Assembly (NCBI GenBank): GCA_003022655.1
Contig: PXSX01000125.1
Span: 1 to 9,396, forward strand
DNA: 9,396 bases
DNA from: Bacteroidetes bacterium QH_1_64_81
GTDB lineage: Bacteria > Bacteroidota > Rhodothermia > Rhodothermales > Salinibacteraceae
Direction of reading: 5' to 3'
Shown: one piece after another, positions 1 to 6,417 of the stretch
How the letters are laid out: the number at the start of each line of letters is the position of its first letter
Numbering within the stretch: position 1 is the first letter of the stretch
Notes under the pieces: model-generated
What the model saw: only the letters and a program-made list of their open reading frames with translations
Told to the model about the DNA's origin: nothing
Databases searched by the model: none
Translations under genes and position numbers: made by a program

Positions 1-181
1 GGCTCACGGGGGAGTAGGGACGATATTCCGGCGGATTGTCCCCGGCATCGGCGGCGACACTTACGTGCTGGCCCGGCGTGAAGTCGAAGGTATGCCCGTC
101 CACGCGGAGCAGAAACTGCTTGACGCGCGGCGTGAGTGAGTGGACAGACACGAGCGTGGCGTCGAGGGGATCGAGAGACAT
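1..181 (-). CDS. FNR-type FAD-binding oxidoreductase, N-terminal part (runs off left edge)
   Basis: The first 60 codons of a flavoprotein reductase read leftward from ATG at 181. The protein starts MSLDPLDATLVSVHSLTP and shows the opening beta strands of a ferredoxin-reductase-type FAD-binding barrel: TPRVKQFLLRVDG (residues 17-29), the turn FTPGQHVSV (34-42), and RPYSPVS (54-60). The last matches the RxYS segment that binds the FAD diphosphate in this superfamily. Family members pass electrons between NAD(P)H and a ferredoxin, flavohemoprotein or oxygenase; the partner cannot be told here because the NAD domain and any 2Fe-2S domain lie outside the window. No clear Shine-Dalgarno is visible before the ATG. 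The next upstream gene on the same strand ends 164 bp away, so co-transcription is possible but not shown. Confidence 0.8.
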   Translation of the reverse strand, partial: MSLDPLDATLVSVHSLTPRVKQFLLRVDGHTFDFTPGQHVSVAADAGDNPPEYRPYSPVS

Positions 182-345
182 TTTCGGACGCGTGCGATGA
201 ACGGGATGCCGATGTACGATGTCATTCGCCCATGGTGGTGTGCGTGCGTTCGGAGGCCGAGGCTGCGGGGTGGGGGCATCTGGGCGTATGAGCGTTCTCA
301 CAAGTCGCCGGCACCTCCAGAAGGCCTCACGCATCATCAGCCCTA
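182..345. other. Spacer between two leftward genes; nothing recognised
   Basis: This 164-bp stretch separates the unrecognised protein at 346-810 from the oxidoreductase at 1-181. It is G/T-rich on the + strand around 230-300. GATG occurs at 196, 205, 211 and 218, but the spacing is irregular. I see no terminator with a T-run, no promoter with both boxes and no open frame with coding character. Confidence 0.4.
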
Positions 346-810
346 TCAGTCCGGCGTGGGGCGCTCGTGGGCGTCGGCAAAATCGGTCGCCACCTCGGGG
401 GTCTCGAAGAATGTGATCGTCGAGTAGCGCGGTTGGCCAATCCAGGCGTGCTGGGCCGTAACGGTCGTCTCCACGAGCACGCGATCTGCCTTAACATCCT
501 CGAAGACCGCCGCCCATCCCTCCACATCCTCCTCCTTGAGAGCATCGCGGAGCGCGTCGGCGGTTCGGTACCGGCCCACTTCCGTGCCCGCCTCGGGCGC
601 GGACACCTCGGCCCGCGCAGAATGGGCGTGCACCGTCAGGCGGTTCTCAGCGTCGGCACGCACGAGCTGGAAGAGGGCAGGAGACGGCTGGGCCTCGGTC
701 GCGTCCGGATCCGGCCCGGTCGGGGAGCGAACGGTCTGCCCCGTATCGGGCGGCGGTTGATTTCCATGGTGGACGCCCACGTCGGTTAAGTCGTCGGGAA
801 TATCGGCCAT
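346..810 (-). CDS. Unrecognised small acidic protein (154 aa)
   Basis: I do not recognise this protein. The chosen start, MADIPDDLTD at 810, is favoured over the in-frame start at 960. The extra 50 residues read like spacer DNA (Cys, Arg and His rich), and the divergent promoter region lies there. Residues 1-45 are Pro/Asp/Gly-rich and look disordered. From about residue 46 the composition is that of a folded domain: ALFQLVRADAENRLTVHAHS, then an Asp/Glu-rich helix RTADALRDALKEEDVEGW (82-99), a strand-like stretch VKADRVLVETTVTAQHAWIG (106-125) and STITFFETPEVATDFADAH (130-148). No catalytic motif, signal peptide or membrane segment is visible, so it is probably cytoplasmic. It is transcribed divergently from the secreted protein at 1013. 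The evidence for coding is a clean frame, acidic composition and a sensible ending; function is unknown. Confidence 0.6.
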   Translation of the reverse strand: MADIPDDLTDVGVHHGNQPPPDTGQTVRSPTGPDPDATEAQPSPALFQLVRADAENRLTVHAHSARAEVSAPEAGTEVGRYRTADALRDALKEEDVEGWAAVFEDVKADRVLVETTVTAQHAWIGQPRYSTITFFETPEVATDFADAHERPTPD

Positions 811-837
811 AACTCTCGGAACAGGAGAAAGCTTTAT

Positions 838-866
838 TTGCAGTTCACGAGGCAAAACACTATGAT
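838..866 (+). promoter_or_regulatory. Sigma70-like promoter for the secreted LamG/T9SS protein
   Basis: TTGCAG (838-843) and TATGAT (861-866) are separated by exactly 17 nt inside an A/T-rich island of an otherwise GC-rich window. The -10 box matches TATAAT at 5 of 6 positions, while the -35 matches TTGACA at only 3. The TAnnTTTG form typical of Bacteroides was not found. Transcription from here would leave a leader of about 140 nt before the ATG at 1013, carrying the inverted repeat at 885-948. Pattern match only. Confidence 0.4.
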
Positions 867-884
867 AACAGCCATCCTCACCGA

Positions 885-948
885 AGACGCAGCGCGCTCG
901 TGGTTCGCCCCTGGTGGTTGACGGGCGAATGACGACGAGCGAGCGTCT
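885..948. repeat. Three-tier nested inverted repeat in the leader of the secreted protein gene
   Basis: Three successive stems can pair around one axis. AGACGC (885-890) pairs with GCGTCT (943-948), a 7-bp stem pairs 895-901 with 935-941, and TTCGCCC (904-910) pairs perfectly with GGGCGAA (923-929). The 12-nt apical loop is at 911-922, and small internal loops separate the tiers. About 20 base pairs form, mostly G-C. It sits between the candidate promoter and the ribosome binding site, so as RNA it would be a stable leader hairpin; as DNA it could equally be an operator. There is no T-run for a classical terminator, and no riboswitch class was recognised. Confidence 0.55.
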
Positions 949-997
949 GCAGTGTCCCACCTAGCCCCATCGAAGTCGGGCGCAGAGACCACTCAAC

Positions 998-1003
998 AAG
1001 GAG
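998..1003 (+). promoter_or_regulatory. Shine-Dalgarno AAGGAG deciding the start at 1013
   Basis: AAGGAG lies 9 nt before the ATG at 1013. It is the only near-consensus ribosome binding site I saw in the window; most other genes here have none, which is usual in the Bacteroidota. It supports the start that gives a proper signal peptide. Confidence 0.65.
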
Positions 1004-1012
1004 CGAACCGTC

Positions 1013-2740
1013 ATGACTCGCGTCGTCTGTCTCATTGGGCTCCTTTGCGCGCTCGGGAGTGCTGCTCCCCCGCAGGCCACAAGCGCACAGGACACTGGGG
1101 AGACCGTGGAGGAGACGCCCCCAACCCGGTGGGCCGGGACCGTGACCAATCTATTCGAGACCCTCGACCCGAGTTCCCCAATCGATGGAGCGTGGCTCCG
1201 GATGCCCGACGACTGGACGGTCCAGGACGTGCGCCTTCTTCGGTACGGGACGGAGCCGGTACCGATCCAACACCGCGCCGAAGCAAACGGCACCGTCCTC
1301 CTGACCACCGAGACGCCCGTTGAGGCCCCCCACGAGCTTATCGTGCGCGTGGAGGTGGGCAACCGCCCCGGCACGCACCGCTGGCGCCTCACGCCGTTTG
1401 TTACGACCGGGCAGAATCAGGACTCGCTCAACCAGCGACGGGCCCGCACCACCGATCGCATCACGGGGGCGGTAGACGTTCGCCCTCCCTCTCGTCCAGA
1501 GGGGCCGAATCGGGCCGTCGATCTGGAAGGGGCTTCTGCGCCGCTTTCTCTCCGCCTGCCGCCCTCTCTGGCCCCCGCACGGGGTGCTTCGTTTACCGTC
1601 GAGTTCTGGATGCGGACCAACGACCTCGACCAGGTGATTCTGTCCTCGTGGACGGGCGACGAGGACACCGCCTACCCGCTCGAATTCGTCGTCGACCCGA
1701 GTGGTCGCCTGCGCTTCTACTGCGGGCAGTCGGGCCGCCACCAGGCGCTCCGCAGCACGGAGCCCGTGGCCGACGGTCGCTGGCACCACGCGGCCGTCGT
1801 GTACGATCAGGCGGAGTCGCGCCTCCACCTCGTGCTGGACGGGATGAGGGTAAACTCGGCCCAGGCCGAGGCTCTGCCGCCCGGGTCGGGGGGCCTTCCG
1901 CTCGCCCTCGGGGGGCGGCGGTCTGATCCCCCGAAAGAGGCACCGCCGCAACCGTCCTTCACGGGACGTCTTGACGAGCTCCGGATCTGGCCGGAGGCGC
2001 GATCCGTAGCGTCGCTCGGCCAACGACGGGCACGCCCAACCCCCAACCCGGAGAGCGAGGACCACGATGGCCCGCTCCGCCTCCACTTCGACGAGAACCG
2101 CACCACCGATCGGCTTGAATGGGTGGAGGGAGCCCGGCGCGTGCCCACTCGTCTCACGTTTCAGTCGCCCCTCCGGGGCCTGCAGGCCCAGATCGACGGC
2201 CAGTCCGTCACCCTTCGCTGGACGGCGGCGTCGCCCAACGAGGGCCCCTTCCTCATCGAGCGCTCCAGCGATGGCTCCTCCTTCACCGTGGTGGAGCGCC
2301 TGTCTCCGGTCGCCTCGGGGACGAAGGCCGAGCAGGCGCAGGAGATTACGTACACGGACGAGAACGTGCCCGGGAAGGTCGTCTTTTATCGCGTCCGACA
2401 GGTCGCCCCGAACACCGAACCCGAGCGCGCGACGGGCACCATCAAGATCGGGCTGGGGGCAAAAGAGTCCTCGTCCAGGCCCGTGGAGCTCGTGGGCAAC
2501 TTCCCGAATCCCTTCAAGACCTCCTCCACGATTGCGTACCGGGTCCACGAGTCGCAGCCCGTGACCCTTACGGTGTGGGACGTATCCGGCAAGCGCATCG
2601 CCACGCTGGCCGACGGGGCGCACGAGCCCGGCTACTACGAACGCACCCTGGACGCGGGCGACCTTCCGAGCGGCACGTACTTCGCCCGGCTCGAAACCCC
2701 TCAGGGCATCCAGTCGCACCAGATGGTCCTCCTCAAGTAG
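1013..2740 (+). CDS. Secreted LamG/concanavalin-like protein with type IX secretion C-terminal tail (575 aa)
   Basis: A complete exported protein. Residues 1-25 form a Sec signal peptide: a short basic start, then CLIGLLCALGSA, with likely cleavage near ATSA|Q. Residues about 165-335 are a LamG/concanavalin-like jelly roll, with FTVEFWMRT (194-202), DGRWHHAAVVYD (254-265), LVLDGMRVN (273-281) and FTGRLDELRIWPEARS (316-331) as landmarks. Residues about 385-480 resemble a fibronectin-III-like beta domain (VTLRWTAASP, FLIERSSDG, VVFYRVRQV). Residues 490-575 are the Por/type IX sorting tail: VELVGNFPNPF, then VTLTVWDVSGKRIATL, LPSGTYFARLE and the final MVLLK. In the family this tail directs export across the outer membrane and surface attachment or release. 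The LamG fold often binds carbohydrate or protein, but no catalytic module is seen, so an adhesin or surface role is inference. Base use is like the neighbouring genes. Confidence 0.85.
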   Translation: MTRVVCLIGLLCALGSAAPPQATSAQDTGETVEETPPTRWAGTVTNLFETLDPSSPIDGAWLRMPDDWTVQDVRLLRYGTEPVPIQHRAEANGTVLLTTETPVEAPHELIVRVEVGNRPGTHRWRLTPFVTTGQNQDSLNQRRARTTDRITGAVDVRPPSRPEGPNRAVDLEGASAPLSLRLPPSLAPARGASFTVEFWMRTNDLDQVILSSWTGDEDTAYPLEFVVDPSGRLRFYCGQSGRHQALRSTEPVADGRWHHAAVVYDQAESRLHLVLDGMRVNSAQAEALPPGSGGLPLALGGRRSDPPKEAPPQPSFTGRLDELRIWPEARSVASLGQRRARPTPNPESEDHDGPLRLHFDENRTTDRLEWVEGARRVPTRLTFQSPLRGLQAQIDGQSVTLRWTAASPNEGPFLIERSSDGSSFTVVERLSPVASGTKAEQAQEITYTDENVPGKVVFYRVRQVAPNTEPERATGTIKIGLGAKESSSRPVELVGNFPNPFKTSSTIAYRVHESQPVTLTVWDVSGKRIATLADGAHEPGYYERTLDAGDLPSGTYFARLETPQGIQSHQMVLLK

Positions 2741-2860
2741 CGCGCCCTCCCGGAGAGCGCCTTATCCTCGGCCGCGCGCGAAACAGGAGAGGTGCCGAGG
2801 CCCGTTCCACCGCGCGGATCACTTCCATCATCCTGACCTCATGAGACGTCATCGACCGCC

Positions 2861-3541
2861 ATGGACCTCACGTACTTCGGACACTCCACCTTCCAGATCG
2901 ACACCGAGAACGCGACGCTCCTCTTCGATCCCTTCTTCGACGAAAATCCGCACACGGAGACGGACCCGAGCACCCTGGATCCCGACGTGCTTCTCCTCAC
3001 GCACGCGCATTTCGATCACTTCTCGGACACGGAGGCGGTGCTCGAACACAGCGATCCGCTCGTCGTCAGCAACTTCGAAATCACGCAGTACGTCCAGCAA
3101 AACTTCGGCCACGACGCCATCCAGCCGCTCAACGAAGGGGGAAGCGTTGACTTCGACTGGGGCTACGTGGAATCGACGCACGCCCGGCACAGCTCCTCCT
3201 TCCCCGACGGGTCGTATGGCGGGGTCCCGAACGGCTTTGTGCTGGAGCTGGAGGACCAAGTGGTCTACAACACCGGCGACACAGCCCCCTTCGCGGAGAT
3301 GCAGTGGGTGGGCGACCTGTGGGAGGTAGACGTGATGCTGGCCCCCATCGGCGACGTGTTCACGATGGGCATTTACGGCGCCCTGCACGCGACCGAGATG
3401 GTAGAGCCGGCCCTCGTGGTGCCGCTGCACTACGACACCTTCCCGCCTCTGGAAACGGACCTCGACGCCTTCGAGGACGCCTTCGGGGAGGCCGGGTACG
3501 ACACGCGCGTCTTCGGCGCCGGGGAGACGGCGGCGCTGTAG
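2861..3541 (+). CDS. UlaG-like/UPF0173 metallo-beta-lactamase-fold hydrolase (226 aa)
   Basis: A single-domain MBL-fold metal-dependent hydrolase of the UlaG-like/UPF0173 group, at the usual length (about 225-230 residues). The start MDLTYFGHSTFQI is the characteristic first strand. The metal site is complete: THAHFDH gives H48, H50, D52 and H53; THARHSS gives H110; NTGDT gives D140; VPLHYDTFP gives H190. No signal peptide or membrane segment, so cytoplasmic. Known relatives include L-ascorbate-6-phosphate lactonase and many members of unknown substrate, so the substrate cannot be assigned. The protein is extraordinarily acidic: I count 24 Asp and 18 Glu against 2 Arg and no Lys, a salt-in halophile signature. 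An ATG at 2841 opens a different frame and is not used. It follows the secreted protein by 120 bp with no clear terminator between them. Confidence 0.9.
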   Translation: MDLTYFGHSTFQIDTENATLLFDPFFDENPHTETDPSTLDPDVLLLTHAHFDHFSDTEAVLEHSDPLVVSNFEITQYVQQNFGHDAIQPLNEGGSVDFDWGYVESTHARHSSSFPDGSYGGVPNGFVLELEDQVVYNTGDTAPFAEMQWVGDLWEVDVMLAPIGDVFTMGIYGALHATEMVEPALVVPLHYDTFPPLETDLDAFEDAFGEAGYDTRVFGAGETAAL

Positions 3542-3612
3542 GGACAGGCACCCGTGACCCGATGAGCACCTACTTCCGTGTCGGGCCTGCTTCTGTGCAT
3601 GCTGCCTCGTGT

Positions 3613-3700
3613 CGTGATGCGTGAGGCGTGAGGCGTGACAGTCTGTGGTGTGCCTCCCGATCTCATGACTCACGTTTCACGAATCACGTTTCACGAATCA
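3613..3700. repeat. Opposed heptad array, cgtgaNN against NNtcacg, around a 20-nt centre
   Basis: The left arm has four in-register heptads of form CGTGANN at 3613, 3620, 3627 and 3634. After a 20-nt centre (3641-3660), the right arm carries the reverse-complement form NNTCACG at 3668, 3675, 3682 and 3689. A variant (ending TCATG) precedes it at 3661 and a partial unit follows at 3696. The right arm includes a 14-bp pair of heptads (TTTCACGAATCACG) that starts to repeat. The five-base core pairs across the centre while the two variable bases often do not, so a long imperfect hairpin is possible. It lies in the spacer after the MBL hydrolase and 72 bp before the phosphodiesterase start. Confidence 0.85.
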
Positions 3701-3771
3701 TCCGGCCCCGATCTCGCTCCGATCTAGGCCGTGAGCGAGGCACTGTTCATCCCTGACCTCTTCGCCGTTCC

Positions 3772-4302
3772 GTGACCACTCTCGGCATTCTCTCGGACAC
3801 CCACGGCTATTTCCACCCCAACCTGCCGGATGATCTGGCGGGTGCGGACCGGATTCTGCACGCCGGAGACATTGGCGACCTGTCGATCCTGGACGGGCTG
3901 GAGGCAGTGGCACCCGTCACGGCGGTGTGGGGCAACGTCGACGATGCGTCGATCCGTCATCGCGTCCCCGAGCATCAGCGGGTCACCGTGGACGGCCTCG
4001 ACGTGTGGATGACCCACATCGCCGGCCGCCCCGGGCGGTGGCAGCAGGGCATGGGCGACAAACTGCGAGCCGACCCGCCCGACCTGCTGGTGTGCGGGCA
4101 CAGCCACATCCTTCAGGTCGAGCGGGTCGACGCCCTCGACGACATGCTGTTTGTGAACCCCGGGGCCGCCGGCAAGCAGGGGCTGCACCAGAAAAAGACG
4201 TGCCTCCGCCTCGCCATCGAGGCCGGGCGGGCGACGGAGGCCCAGGTGGTGCACCTCGATCCGGAGGCCGCCGCCCCTTCCTCATCGCCGACCGAGCCAT
4301 GA
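3772..4302 (+). CDS. YfcE/MJ0936-family metallophosphodiesterase (176 aa)
   Basis: A small cytoplasmic calcineurin-like phosphoesterase. All the family metal-binding motifs are visible: SDTHG (D9, H11), HAGDIGD (D33), WGNVDD (N55), MTHIAGRPG (H82), CGHSH (H110, H112), followed by the family signature FVNPGAAG (127-134). YfcE-type enzymes hydrolyse phosphodiesters such as bis-pNPP and need a divalent metal such as Mn2+; the natural substrate is generally not known. The start is GTG at 3772, giving MTTLGILSDTHG directly; no in-frame ATG or clear Shine-Dalgarno precedes it. Residues after about 163 are a Pro/Ser-rich tail. Its stop TGA overlaps the next gene's ATG in the sequence ATGA, so the two are probably translated together. 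A heptad repeat array lies 72 bp upstream. Confidence 0.9.
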   Translation: MTTLGILSDTHGYFHPNLPDDLAGADRILHAGDIGDLSILDGLEAVAPVTAVWGNVDDASIRHRVPEHQRVTVDGLDVWMTHIAGRPGRWQQGMGDKLRADPPDLLVCGHSHILQVERVDALDDMLFVNPGAAGKQGLHQKKTCLRLAIEAGRATEAQVVHLDPEAAAPSSSPTEP

Positions 4303-4931
4303 CGACGCGCGATCCGCGGCATCGAGGGCGCCGGTACGACGGGGCCGTCGGGCGTCAACAGCTCGCGCGGTGGACGATCCGCACGATTCGGGGGCTCGCG
4401 GTGCCCACCGTGCTGCTAAGCCTCCTGCTGGCGATCGACGTGGTGCTGCCCGGCACGACGGAGGTGGGGATCTCGTACGACCTGGCTCTCTCCTCGTCGT
4501 GGCTCGGCCCGGATGGGGTGGACGTGTCGGTGGGCTGGCCCGACCGCCCGGACTGTCTGGAGCAGCGGGGCGAATCGGGACGACGCCTCCTGTTCACCAC
4601 CCGTCCGGGCTGTGCCGGCACGGTGACGGTGAGTCCCTCCTTCGGCCGCCGGATCGGGAGCAACGACACGCTGCGCGTCGTCCGCACGCCGCTCTTCCGG
4701 CAGGTCCGCGCCGTCGCGCACCCGGCCATCGAGCACTGGGACCGGTGGCCCCCGCTCTGGGACCTCGGGCTGATGGTGGGGATGGGTCTCGTTCCGCTCC
4801 TCAGCTTCGGGCGGGACTTTGGGGTGTACGGCACGACGGGAGAAGCCTCCCGCTACCACTTTGCTTACCTCCTCCCGGCCCTCGCCGCAGAGGCGCTGTA
4901 CGCGTGGCTCCTGGTGCAAGCAGTGGCTTGA
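4299..4931 (+). CDS. Unrecognised membrane protein, three predicted helices (210 aa)
   Basis: I do not recognise the family. The start ATG (4299) overlaps the stop of the phosphodiesterase gene by four bases (ATGA), which both sets the start and implies translational coupling; longer readings of the same frame from 3927 run inside that gene. Residues 1-32 are Arg-rich and probably cytoplasmic. Membrane helices are likely at about 33-51 (GLAVPTVLLSLLLAIDVVLP), 154-170 (LWDLGLMVGMGLVPLLS) and 187-208 (YHFAYLLPALAAEALYAWLL). The region 52-153 between the first two is beta-rich, would lie outside the cytoplasmic membrane, and has two cysteines (C86, C105) that could form a disulfide. No catalytic motif is seen. 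The gene ends 6 bp from the stop of the convergent GlmU-like gene. Confidence 0.75.
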   Translation: MTTRDPRHRGRRYDGAVGRQQLARWTIRTIRGLAVPTVLLSLLLAIDVVLPGTTEVGISYDLALSSSWLGPDGVDVSVGWPDRPDCLEQRGESGRRLLFTTRPGCAGTVTVSPSFGRRIGSNDTLRVVRTPLFRQVRAVAHPAIEHWDRWPPLWDLGLMVGMGLVPLLSFGRDFGVYGTTGEASRYHFAYLLPALAAEALYAWLLVQAVA

Positions 4932-4937
4932 TAATTC

Positions 4938-6154
4938 TCAATCGAGGTGGGCGGCCCGTTCGTCTTGGGTGCGCTCGAAGAGCGTGGTGAGCAGGGATCG
5001 GTCTGCCTCTGTAAAATCCGTGTCCCGGCGGGCCATGACGCGCTCGGCCACCTCGCAGGCCTTGTCGAGCCGGTACGTGGTGAGGCCGTCTGCTCCCCCC
5101 CACGAGAACGGGGGGACGTAATGCCGCACTTCGAGTGGTCGCCCATAAAGAGGCCCGCAAACTGGCGGCCGGTGCCCACGTAGCGCTCCTCGTCGGGGGC
5201 GTAAGCCGACACCTCGCCGTAGTCGTTCTTGAGATTCGAAGTGTTCGTGTCGGCCCCTAGGTTGCACCAGCATCCGAGCACCGCGTGTCCCAGGAAGCCC
5301 GGGTGGCTCTTGTTGGAGAAGCCCTGAACGATGGTGTCGTGGACCTCCCCGGCAATCTTGCACCACGTGCCGGTGGCGGTGCCCTCCACGTCCGCCCCAC
5401 TCTTGACGTGCGTCTTGGGCCCGATGACACAGGGCCCGCGCACGATGGCTCGCTCGTGCACGATCGCGTCGGGTCCAACGAAGATGGGGCCGTCCTCGGC
5501 GTTGAGAAGGGCTCCAGGCCGGAGAGTTGCGCCCGCGCCGAGATGAACCTGCGTGTCATTCACGCTCGTCACGCTTTGGTGCACGCTGGCGTGCGGGCGC
5601 TCGGGCAATGCCTTCGGGGACGGCGCGTCGGTCTGCGCCGCGATGTCGCGCACGAGGGCGGGGCGCAGCGTATCGAGCAGGTGCCAGGGGCGGCCTAGGA
5701 GCGTCGCGTCGTCGAGCTCCGTCGTGGGGAGGCCCGCTACGGCGTCTGCCGTCAGGGTTGGACGGGGAAGCACACCGTCGGGCAACGTGGCCGCGGCATC
5801 GGGCACCCACGCGGCGACGAAGGCATTGCCCTGCACAAAGGCGCGGGCCTCGTCCCGGTCCGTCGCTTCCTCCAGTTGCTGCTGCGCCGCCCCCTCGTCC
5901 GCCACGAACCGTCCGTTCACGAAGAGCAGGTCGGCCCCGTCCGGCAGCGCGTTCACCGCCACAGGGTCGTGGGCGCGGCGCGTCACGTCGGCGACGAGCG
6001 GGCGAGCGTGGAGGACGAGCCCATCCGGATCAAAGGCGTCGCGGGCGGTCTCCAGCACGGTACGTCCGCCGAGCCGCAGGTCGTAGGCGGCCCGGGCCTC
6101 GACGAGCGGGCGCAGGGCCGGAACGTGGTCGTCTTCGAAAAGGCATAGATGCAT
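4938..6154 (-). pseudogene. GlmU-like sugar nucleotidyltransferase/acyltransferase of Bacteroidetes type, internal loss and frame change near 5120
   Basis: The leftward frame from ATG at 6154 starts MHLCLFEDDHVPALRPLVEA with AAYDLRLGGRTVLE (22-35), as in the alternative GlmU-like family of Bacteroidetes. These couple a divergent sugar-1-phosphate nucleotidyltransferase to a left-handed beta-helix acyltransferase and probably serve UDP-GlcNAc-type sugar supply. The beta-helix is clear: hexapeptide-like turns from about 205, GPCVIGPKTHVKSGADV (240-256), NKSHPGFLGHAVLGCWCNLG (281-300), SNLKNDYGEV (306-315) and GLFMGDHSKCGI (334-345). The frame is then lost. The expected continuation (NTMFNTGT-like, about 25 residues) is missing and the true C-terminus resumes in another frame as YVPPFSWGGADG, then TYRLDKACEVAERVMARR, ending at 4938. 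The break is at 5118-5122, and about 70-76 nt appear lost (length 1 mod 3). Either a recent pseudogene or a sequence error; the rest looks under normal coding constraint. Confidence 0.8.
5095..5115. repeat. GC-only hairpin beside the break in the GlmU-like gene
   Basis: A run of seven C (5095-5101) and a run of six G (5110-5115) flank the 8-nt loop ACGAGAAC. They form a perfect 6-bp all-GC stem that ends two bases from the frame break at 5118-5122. The codons involved encode PPFSWGG, so the hairpin is at least partly a by-product of coding. Such structures are common sites of polymerase slippage and read drop-out. Confidence 0.6.
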
Positions 6155-6417
6155 GAGTAGGAAGCGGAGGAGTGGGTGGAGAGCGTGGAACGAGGAGCAG
6201 AGGCTCCAAAGACGCTCGCAAGGTAGAGAACGAGCGGGGCGATGTCACGGGCACGGCTCGTGGCATGCGCAGATTGTAACACAACTGCTTCGAGAAACGC
6301 ACGCCCCCGCACTGTTAAAACTCCGTCGTCAATTGCTCGTTATGGGCTTCCCTCAGGCTTTTTCCGACGACGATGTCGTACATTTTCGTCCTCTTTGATC
6401 AATTCGCCTGTACCGCT
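6155..6417. other. Divergent spacer between GlmU-like gene and transaldolase
   Basis: This 263-bp stretch must hold the promoters of both outward-facing genes. It contains the extended -10 candidate at 6273-6281 for the leftward gene. A hairpin pairs GAGCGT (6181-6186) with ACGCTC (6212-6217), enclosing a perfect GGAGC/GCTCC stem (6194-6198 with 6203-6207); it would fall in the leader of the GlmU-like transcript. The half nearest the transaldolase is A/T-richer, but no box pair with good spacing was found there. No coding sequence is supported. Confidence 0.45.
6273..6281 (-). promoter_or_regulatory. Candidate extended -10 for the GlmU-like gene
   Basis: Read leftward, TGTTACAAT is an extended -10 (TGn followed by TACAAT, 5 of 6 matches to TATAAT). 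No good -35 lies 16-18 nt upstream, which extended -10 promoters can tolerate. The leader to the ATG at 6154 would be about 110 nt. A single-motif guess. Confidence 0.25.

Noticed and set aside
811..960. Upstream extension of the 346-810 gene to the ATG at 960
   Set aside because: It would add a Cys/Arg/His-rich stretch unlike the acidic body and would overlie the promoter and inverted repeat.
1151..2719. A 522-codon open frame on the minus strand, fully inside the secreted protein gene
   Set aside because: Long antisense frames are common in GC-rich genes; its product is Arg/Gly-rich with no domain, while the + strand frame has a signal peptide, LamG and sorting tail.
2765..2801. CCTCGG/CCGAGG inverted repeat after the secreted protein gene as a terminator
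   Set aside because: Only a 6-bp stem with a long loop and no T-run; several alternative pairings exist among the GCGC runs.
2841..3329. 162-codon + strand frame starting at 2841
   Set aside because: Product is Arg/Ser/Thr-rich shadow of the MBL hydrolase, which has a complete metal site in its own frame.
3613..3700. CRISPR array
   Set aside because: Units are 7 nt with no spacers, and the two arms are inverted relative to each other; no cas genes are present.
3927..4298. Extension of the membrane protein frame into the phosphodiesterase gene
   Set aside because: It overlaps a clearly coding frame and is Arg/Pro/Gly-rich shadow sequence; the ATGA overlap gives the natural start.
5118..5122. 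Programmed ribosomal frameshift in the GlmU-like gene
   Set aside because: A frameshift would preserve all codons, but about 25 conserved residues are absent, so DNA is missing.
6373..6417. ATG at 6373 as the transaldolase start
   Set aside because: Family members begin directly at MxFFVDTAD; the 15 extra residues match nothing in the family.
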